A stretch of 64,000 nucleotides of DNA from Herbaspirillum sp. ST 5-3 (GTDB taxonomy: Bacteria > Pseudomonadota > Gammaproteobacteria > Burkholderiales > Burkholderiaceae_D). The notes under the pieces were generated by a model. That model worked only from the letters and a program-made list of their open reading frames with translations, ran no database searches and had not been told where the DNA came from. Positions 59,938 to 64,000 of the stretch are shown piece by piece. Position 1 is the first letter of the stretch; each line of letters opens with the position of its first letter. The stretch lies in assembly GCF_004804275.1 (NCBI RefSeq), contig NZ_STGI01000002.1:558001-622000 (forward strand), in the 5' to 3' direction. A program made the position numbers and the translations under genes.

Positions 59938-61275
59938 ATGACCATGATCTATTCCAGCCTGAACCATGCTCTGCGCGTTCCGCTTGCCGCGGAAGTGCAT
60001 TCCCGCCCCTTTCTGAGTCTCGACGCACCGGAGAGCCTGACGCATATGGCGGTCTACGCGCGCGATGACGCCAATCCGAATGTCTCCAACGCCGCGCGTC
60101 AGCACGTCTTGCTGTCCGCCTTATGCAAGCATTTCGGTGTCACGGCGCCCGGCGCCGATGCCAAGTACTTCTTTCACGACTTCGGTCGATTCCGTCTCAA
60201 GTGGGAGTGCCACACCGAATTCGCGACTTATACCTTCGCCGAGCGCCATGATGAAAGTCCGTCGCTTGCGGAAGCTTTTGAACGCGTGCCGCTGTTCCAA
60301 ATTCCGCAGGAATGGCTGCTGGGCCTGCAAGGCAAGATCATGGTGGCCGCGCATGTCGTGCTGGACAAAACCCGAGGTTCGGCCGAAGCCTTCGCAAGCG
60401 GCCTGCGCCGCGTCTTCGAGGGCAACAATCTGGTCGGCAGCCAGGTCCTGCAAGGCGGCGAGATCTGGACCGATTTCCTGATCCAGTCGGACGGCTTCAG
60501 CCGCTTCGTGGTGCGCGACGTCGGCTTGCATGAACAACAGGCCGGGCGCCTGGTGCAGCGTTTGCTGGAGATCGAAACCTACCGGATGATGGCATTGCTC
60601 GGCCTGCCGCATGCGCAGCGCGCGACACCTGTGCTGAACGCGATTGAAGGCGAGCTGGCGACACTGACGGAAGCCATGGTTGATACGTCCAATGTTCCGC
60701 AACTTTCGGATACCGACGATGAGCAGGCGCTGCTCGGCAACATCACCGGACTGGCGGCGCGAATCGAAAAGCTCTCGCTGAACAACAGCTATCGCTTCTC
60801 TGCCTCGCAGGCGTATTTCCGTCTTGTTCATGCGCGCATCGAAGAGTTGCGCGAAACGCGCATCGAAGGATTTCCGACTGTGGGCGAGTTCATGGATCGG
60901 CGATTGACGCCGGCAATGAGCACTTGTGATGCGACGGCTCGCCGCCAGGAAGCGCTGGCCGAGCGGATCGCGCATACCAACGATTTGTTGCGCACGCGCG
61001 TGGGCATCGTGCAGGAAAAGCAGAACCGGCAGATACTGCAATCGATGAATGCGCGCGCCGCGCAGCAGTTGCGGCTGCAGCAGGCCGTGGAAGGTTTGTC
61101 GGTAGTGGCGATCTCGTACTATACGGCGGGTTTGTTCAGCTATATCGGCAAGGCCGCGAAGGCGGTGGGTTGGCCGGTCAATCCGGACGTATCGACCGGG
61201 CTGCTGCTGCCGCTGATTGCAGCGGGCGTGTGGCTGGGCTTGCGTCGGATGCACAAGAGCATCCATGCGGCATAG
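59938..61275 (+). CDS. DUF3422 family membrane protein, function unknown
   Basis: 445-residue protein of the DUF3422 family, found in many proteobacteria without a known role. Recognisable blocks are HALRVPLAAEVHSRPFLSLDAPE at the N-terminus, GRFRLKWECHTEFATYTF, and GLHEQQAGRLVQRLLEIETYRMMALLGLPHAQ (in parts). A long helical middle with coiled-coil character (DATARRQEALAERIAHTNDLL) follows. Two C-terminal hydrophobic segments (AISYYTAGLFSYIGKAA; GLLLPLIAAGVWLGL) look like a CorA-like end. Start ATG 59938 (MTMIYSSLNHAL), or ATG 59944. Convergent with spoT, 18 bp apart. Confidence 0.85.
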   Translation: MTMIYSSLNHALRVPLAAEVHSRPFLSLDAPESLTHMAVYARDDANPNVSNAARQHVLLSALCKHFGVTAPGADAKYFFHDFGRFRLKWECHTEFATYTFAERHDESPSLAEAFERVPLFQIPQEWLLGLQGKIMVAAHVVLDKTRGSAEAFASGLRRVFEGNNLVGSQVLQGGEIWTDFLIQSDGFSRFVVRDVGLHEQQAGRLVQRLLEIETYRMMALLGLPHAQRATPVLNAIEGELATLTEAMVDTSNVPQLSDTDDEQALLGNITGLAARIEKLSLNNSYRFSASQAYFRLVHARIEELRETRIEGFPTVGEFMDRRLTPAMSTCDATARRQEALAERIAHTNDLLRTRVGIVQEKQNRQILQSMNARAAQQLRLQQAVEGLSVVAISYYTAGLFSYIGKAAKAVGWPVNPDVSTGLLLPLIAAGVWLGLRRMHKSIHAA

Positions 61276-61293
61276 ATCGGTTTTAACAGAGCT

Positions 61294-63564
61294 CTAGGTT
61301 CGTTCGCGGAGAATGCGGGCGACGCCGCGGATTCTGCGGACGTTGCGCATCAGGCGCGCGAGATGGACGCGGTCCTCCACCTGGACGGTGAAGCGCAGCT
61401 GTTTCATCATCTGGTCCCGGTCGTCGTCCATGCCGACGTAGGTGATGTTCGCATCCGATTCGCCGATTTCCGCCGCAACGCGCGCCAGTACACCTTTTTC
61501 GTTATCGACCAGCACCTTGATGCGGCAGTCGAAGCGGCGCGTCAGTTCCGTATCCCATACCAGCTCGATCCAGCGGTCAGGCTCCTTCGCATGCTGGCGC
61601 TTGGCGACGTCGCAGTCGGTCGCATGCACGACGATGCCCTGGTCGCGCTTGAGCTGGCCTATGATGCTGTCGCCGGGAATCGGCTGGCAGCAGGCGGCCA
61701 ATTGCACGGAAACGCCTTCGTTGCCATTGATGGCAACCGGATCGAGTTTGCCCGAGGATTTTTCGATCGCAGGCGGTTGCGGCGAATTGGGATCGCTCTC
61801 CATCAGCCCGCGAATATGGCGCGCAACCAGGGTCGCCATGCGCTTGCCGACGCCGATGTCGGCATAGAGTTCATCGAGCGATTTCGCGCTCGACTCGTTC
61901 AGCAGTTTTTCCAGCATCGTGTCCGGCAGTACCGGATCGATCTGCAGCGTCGTGAGCGCCTGCGCCAAGAGGCGCTTGCCGAGTTCGGTCGATTCGGCCA
62001 GGTTAATCGTGCGCAGATGGTGCCGGATTGCTGAACGCGCCTTGCCGGTGCGAACGAACGTAAGCCAGTTGGGGCTGGGACGCGAAGCGGGCGCCGTGAT
62101 GATTTCCACGATGTCGCCGTTGCGCAACTCGGTGCGCAGCGCCGCCTGTTCGTGATTGATGCGCGCGGCAATCGCCTGGTCGCCGATATCGGTGTGGATG
62201 GTGTAGGCGAAGTCCAGCACGGTCGCGCCGCGCGGCAAGGCAATGATTGTCGACTTCGGCGTGAACACGTAGACCGAATCCGGGAACAGGTCGACTTTCA
62301 CGTGCTCAAGGAATTCGGCGGAATCGCCCGTCTGCTTCTGGATATCGAGCAGCGATTGCAGCCATGCGTGCGTGCGTTGCTGCAGATCGGTCAGGCTGGC
62401 TTCTTCGTCCTTGTACAGCCAGTGCGCGGCGACACCGGCTTCCGCGACGCGGTGCATTTCCTGGGTGCGGATCTGGAATTCGACCGGCGTGCCGTAAGGG
62501 CCGATCAGCGTCGTGTGCAGCGACTGATAGCCATTGAGTTTAGGTATGGCGATGTAATCCTTGAACTTGCCAGGCATCGGCTTGTACAGCGCGTGCAAGG
62601 TTCCCAGTGCGACATAACAATTGGCAAAGCTGTCGACCACGATGCGGAAGCCGTAGACGTCGAGCACTTGCGAGAACGACAAGTGCTTGTTGCGCATCTT
62701 GCGGTAGATGCCGTACAGCGTCTTTTCCCGTCCGTACACTTGTGCCTGGATACCGGTCGCCGCCAGCGTGTTCTTGACCGACTCCATGATCTTGCTCACC
62801 ACTTCGCGCCGGTTGCCGCGCGCGGCCTTGACCGCTTTCGACAGCGTTTTGTAGCGCAATGGATACAGATGCGCGAATGCCAGGTCTTGCAGTTCGCGAT
62901 AAATATTGTTCAGGCCGAGACGATGCGCAATCGGCACATAGACTTCCATCGTCTCGCGTGCGATGCGTCGCTTTTTCTCCGGGATCATGAACCCGAGCGT
63001 GCGCATGTTGTGCAGGCGGTCGGCCAGCTTGACGAGGATGACACGCACGTCGCGCGCCATGGCCAGCAGCATTTTGCGGAAGTTTTCCGCCTGTGCTTCG
63101 ATCTGGCTCTGGAATTCGATCTTGTCCAGCTTGGAAAGACCGTCGACGAGTGTGGCCACCGGCGCGCCGAAGCGCTCGATCAATTCATCCTTCTTGACGT
63201 CCGTGTCTTCCATGACGTCGTGCAAGAGTGCGGCCATGATGGCCTGCGCGTCGAGCTTCCAGTCGGCACAGATTTCCGCGACGGCGATCGGATGGGAGAT
63301 GTAGGGCTCGCCCGACTTGCGAATCTGACCCAGGTGGCGTTCATCCGAAAAGCGATACGCTTCCTTTACCTTCTTCATTTCCGAAGGCGTTAGATACTCG
63401 GCCAGCTTGTTGTTGAGATGGGTAACGGAAGCGACGCTAGCGTTCTGTCCCGCGGTGGGATCGGACTTCAAGGCGGGGTCGGCGTTCTTGGTGACCGGGC
63501 GATCGGGTGTCGCCCGGCTATTTGGAGCAGCTGATAGTGTTGAATCTGCAGGTGTCAGGTTCAT
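61294..63564 (-). CDS. spoT: Bifunctional (p)ppGpp synthetase/hydrolase SpoT
   Basis: 756-residue stringent-response enzyme that makes and degrades (p)ppGpp. After a variable N-terminus (1-50) the hydrolase domain shows RKSGEPYISHPIAVAEI and MAALLHDVMEDTDV (the intact HDxxED metal site) and LVKLADRLHNMRTLG. The synthetase domain has YGREKTLYGIYRKM, with the Arg-x-Lys pattern of bifunctional enzymes, then DVYGFRIVVDSFANCY and GYQSLHTTLIGPYGTPVEFQIRT (in parts). TGS (YVFTPKSTIIALPRGATVLDFAYTIHT, in parts) and C-terminal ACT (ARVAAEIGESDANITYVGMD) domains are complete. Both active sites look functional. Last gene of gmk-rpoZ-spoT. Confidence 0.96.
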   Translation of the reverse strand: MNLTPADSTLSAAPNSRATPDRPVTKNADPALKSDPTAGQNASVASVTHLNNKLAEYLTPSEMKKVKEAYRFSDERHLGQIRKSGEPYISHPIAVAEICADWKLDAQAIMAALLHDVMEDTDVKKDELIERFGAPVATLVDGLSKLDKIEFQSQIEAQAENFRKMLLAMARDVRVILVKLADRLHNMRTLGFMIPEKKRRIARETMEVYVPIAHRLGLNNIYRELQDLAFAHLYPLRYKTLSKAVKAARGNRREVVSKIMESVKNTLAATGIQAQVYGREKTLYGIYRKMRNKHLSFSQVLDVYGFRIVVDSFANCYVALGTLHALYKPMPGKFKDYIAIPKLNGYQSLHTTLIGPYGTPVEFQIRTQEMHRVAEAGVAAHWLYKDEEASLTDLQQRTHAWLQSLLDIQKQTGDSAEFLEHVKVDLFPDSVYVFTPKSTIIALPRGATVLDFAYTIHTDIGDQAIAARINHEQAALRTELRNGDIVEIITAPASRPSPNWLTFVRTGKARSAIRHHLRTINLAESTELGKRLLAQALTTLQIDPVLPDTMLEKLLNESSAKSLDELYADIGVGKRMATLVARHIRGLMESDPNSPQPPAIEKSSGKLDPVAINGNEGVSVQLAACCQPIPGDSIIGQLKRDQGIVVHATDCDVAKRQHAKEPDRWIELVWDTELTRRFDCRIKVLVDNEKGVLARVAAEIGESDANITYVGMDDDRDQMMKQLRFTVQVEDRVHLARLMRNVRRIRGVARILRERT

Positions 63565-63601
63565 ACTTCAAGCATATCAGCCGCATGGCGTTTGGTGTGA
63601 C

Positions 63602-63805
63602 TTAACTCGGGACTTTCTTCAGCATTTCGATCCCGACTTTGCCTGCTGCGATTTCACGCAAGGCGATGACCGTAGGTTTGTCCTTTGCGTCGACCTTTGG
63701 CGTGTGGCCTTGCAGCAGCTGACGGGCGCGATAAGTCGCAGCGAGAGTCAGTTGAAAGCGATTCGGAATTTGTTTGAGGCAATCTTCGATAGTGATGCGG
63801 GCCAT
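63602..63805 (-). CDS. rpoZ: RNA polymerase omega subunit
   Basis: 67-residue omega subunit, which helps assemble RNA polymerase and forms one ppGpp-binding site with beta'. [33 protein letters not shown] (in parts: [19 protein letters not shown]) is the conserved region; [16 protein letters not shown] follows. ATG 63805 has AGGAG seven bases upstream. Located between gmk and spoT, as in E. coli, so polymerase, alarmone metabolism and guanylate supply are encoded together. Confidence 0.96.
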   Translation of the reverse strand: MARITIEDCLKQIPNRFQLTLAATYRARQLLQGHTPKVDAKDKPTVIALREIAAGKVGIEMLKKVPS

Positions 63806-63827
63806 GAATACTCCTAAAAATGCGGTA

Positions 63828-64000
63828 TCAGCTCAAACTGGCATGAATGCCAAGCTGGGTGAACAGGGAAGCGTTGCGTGCAGCCTGCTGCGGGAACCGG
63901 CAACGGGTCGCTTTGACGATTGCGGTCAATTCGGACAAAGCGGTCGCAAACTCTTGATTAATAATAACATATTCGAACTCCGGCGCGTGCGCGATTTCGC
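63828..64000 (-). CDS. gmk: Guanylate kinase, C-terminal part (5' end outside window)
   Basis: Phosphorylates GMP to GDP. Only the last 57 codons are inside: [17 protein letters not shown], then [24 protein letters not shown]. The FEYVIIN stretch is the conserved C-terminal guanylate-kinase block in which the Asn contacts ATP. The stop is 22 bp upstream of rpoZ. Identification relies on this stretch plus the gmk-rpoZ-spoT order. Truncated only by the window. Confidence 0.88.
   Translation of the reverse strand, partial: EIAHAPEFEYVIINQEFATALSELTAIVKATRCRFPQQAARNASLFTQLGIHASLS

Noticed and set aside
1-64000. CRISPR arrays, tRNA/rRNA genes, insertion sequences, integrases, attachment sites
   Set aside because: Looked for regularly spaced repeats, conserved RNA segments, transposase-like motifs and long terminal repeats; none were found by eye. 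A covariance-model and IS-database scan could still reveal small ones.

Overview
The window looks like chromosomal DNA of a betaproteobacterium of the order Burkholderiales, most probably an Oxalobacteraceae relative (Herbaspirillum/Herminiimonas/Noviherbaspirillum type). The reasons are the rpsF-priB-rpsR-rplI order, the alaA-hom...thrC-moeA-moaD-moaE...clpB neighbourhood, the short-chain type threonine dehydrogenase, and moderately GC-rich coding sequence throughout. This is inference from gene content; no 16S gene is present. I see no rRNA or tRNA genes, insertion sequence, prophage or CRISPR array.

Layout. 1-9.9 kb: mutS (cut by the left edge inside its Walker A motif), a ClC channel, the helicase rhlE, suhB divergent from trmJ, lexA with a perfect SOS box, then the ribosomal/primosomal operon rpsF-priB-rpsR-rplI. 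9.9-14.8 kb: a reversed four-gene efflux operon (marR, outer-membrane lipoprotein, emrA, emrB) between rplI and dnaB, with an operator-like palindrome inside its promoter spacer. 14.9-20.4 kb: dnaB, a DUF47/Pit phosphate-uptake pair, a PIN-PhoH ATPase and a peroxiredoxin. 20.5-28.1 kb: an eight-gene leftward block containing the L-Ara4N (lipid A aminoarabinose) pathway, in which ArnA is split into two overlapping genes. 28.2-38 kb: alaA, hom, then a threonine-catabolic module (XRE-cupin regulator, kbl, SDR-type tdh) lying between hom and thrC, followed by moeA-moaD-moaE-crcB. 38.5-49.3 kb: clpB, an AraC/MFS pair, an RraA-like protein, a Crp/Fnr regulator with a well-placed operator before a DUF2892 gene, the metR/metE pair and a DMT transporter with a very histidine-rich tail. 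49.5-54.5 kb: isocitrate lyase with an array of phased operator-like repeats, and a large MASE3-like/PAS/GAF/HD-GYP protein. 55-64 kb: a MarR/MFS pair, rlmJ, a degenerate EAL-HDOD protein, greB, a DUF3422 protein, and the gmk-rpoZ-spoT stringent-response operon (gmk cut by the right edge).

How the parts fit. Most of the window is housekeeping: replication and repair, translation, the stringent response, molybdopterin synthesis, methionine and threonine synthesis, and the glyoxylate shunt. The accessory-looking parts are envelope and drug defence (emr operon, two MFS pairs, arn locus) and local regulation. The most distinctive signals are the split-ArnA arn operon, the threonine degradation module placed inside the threonine synthesis locus, the phased repeats upstream of aceA, and the Crp-DUF2892 circuit. 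I found no clearly unprecedented multi-gene system.
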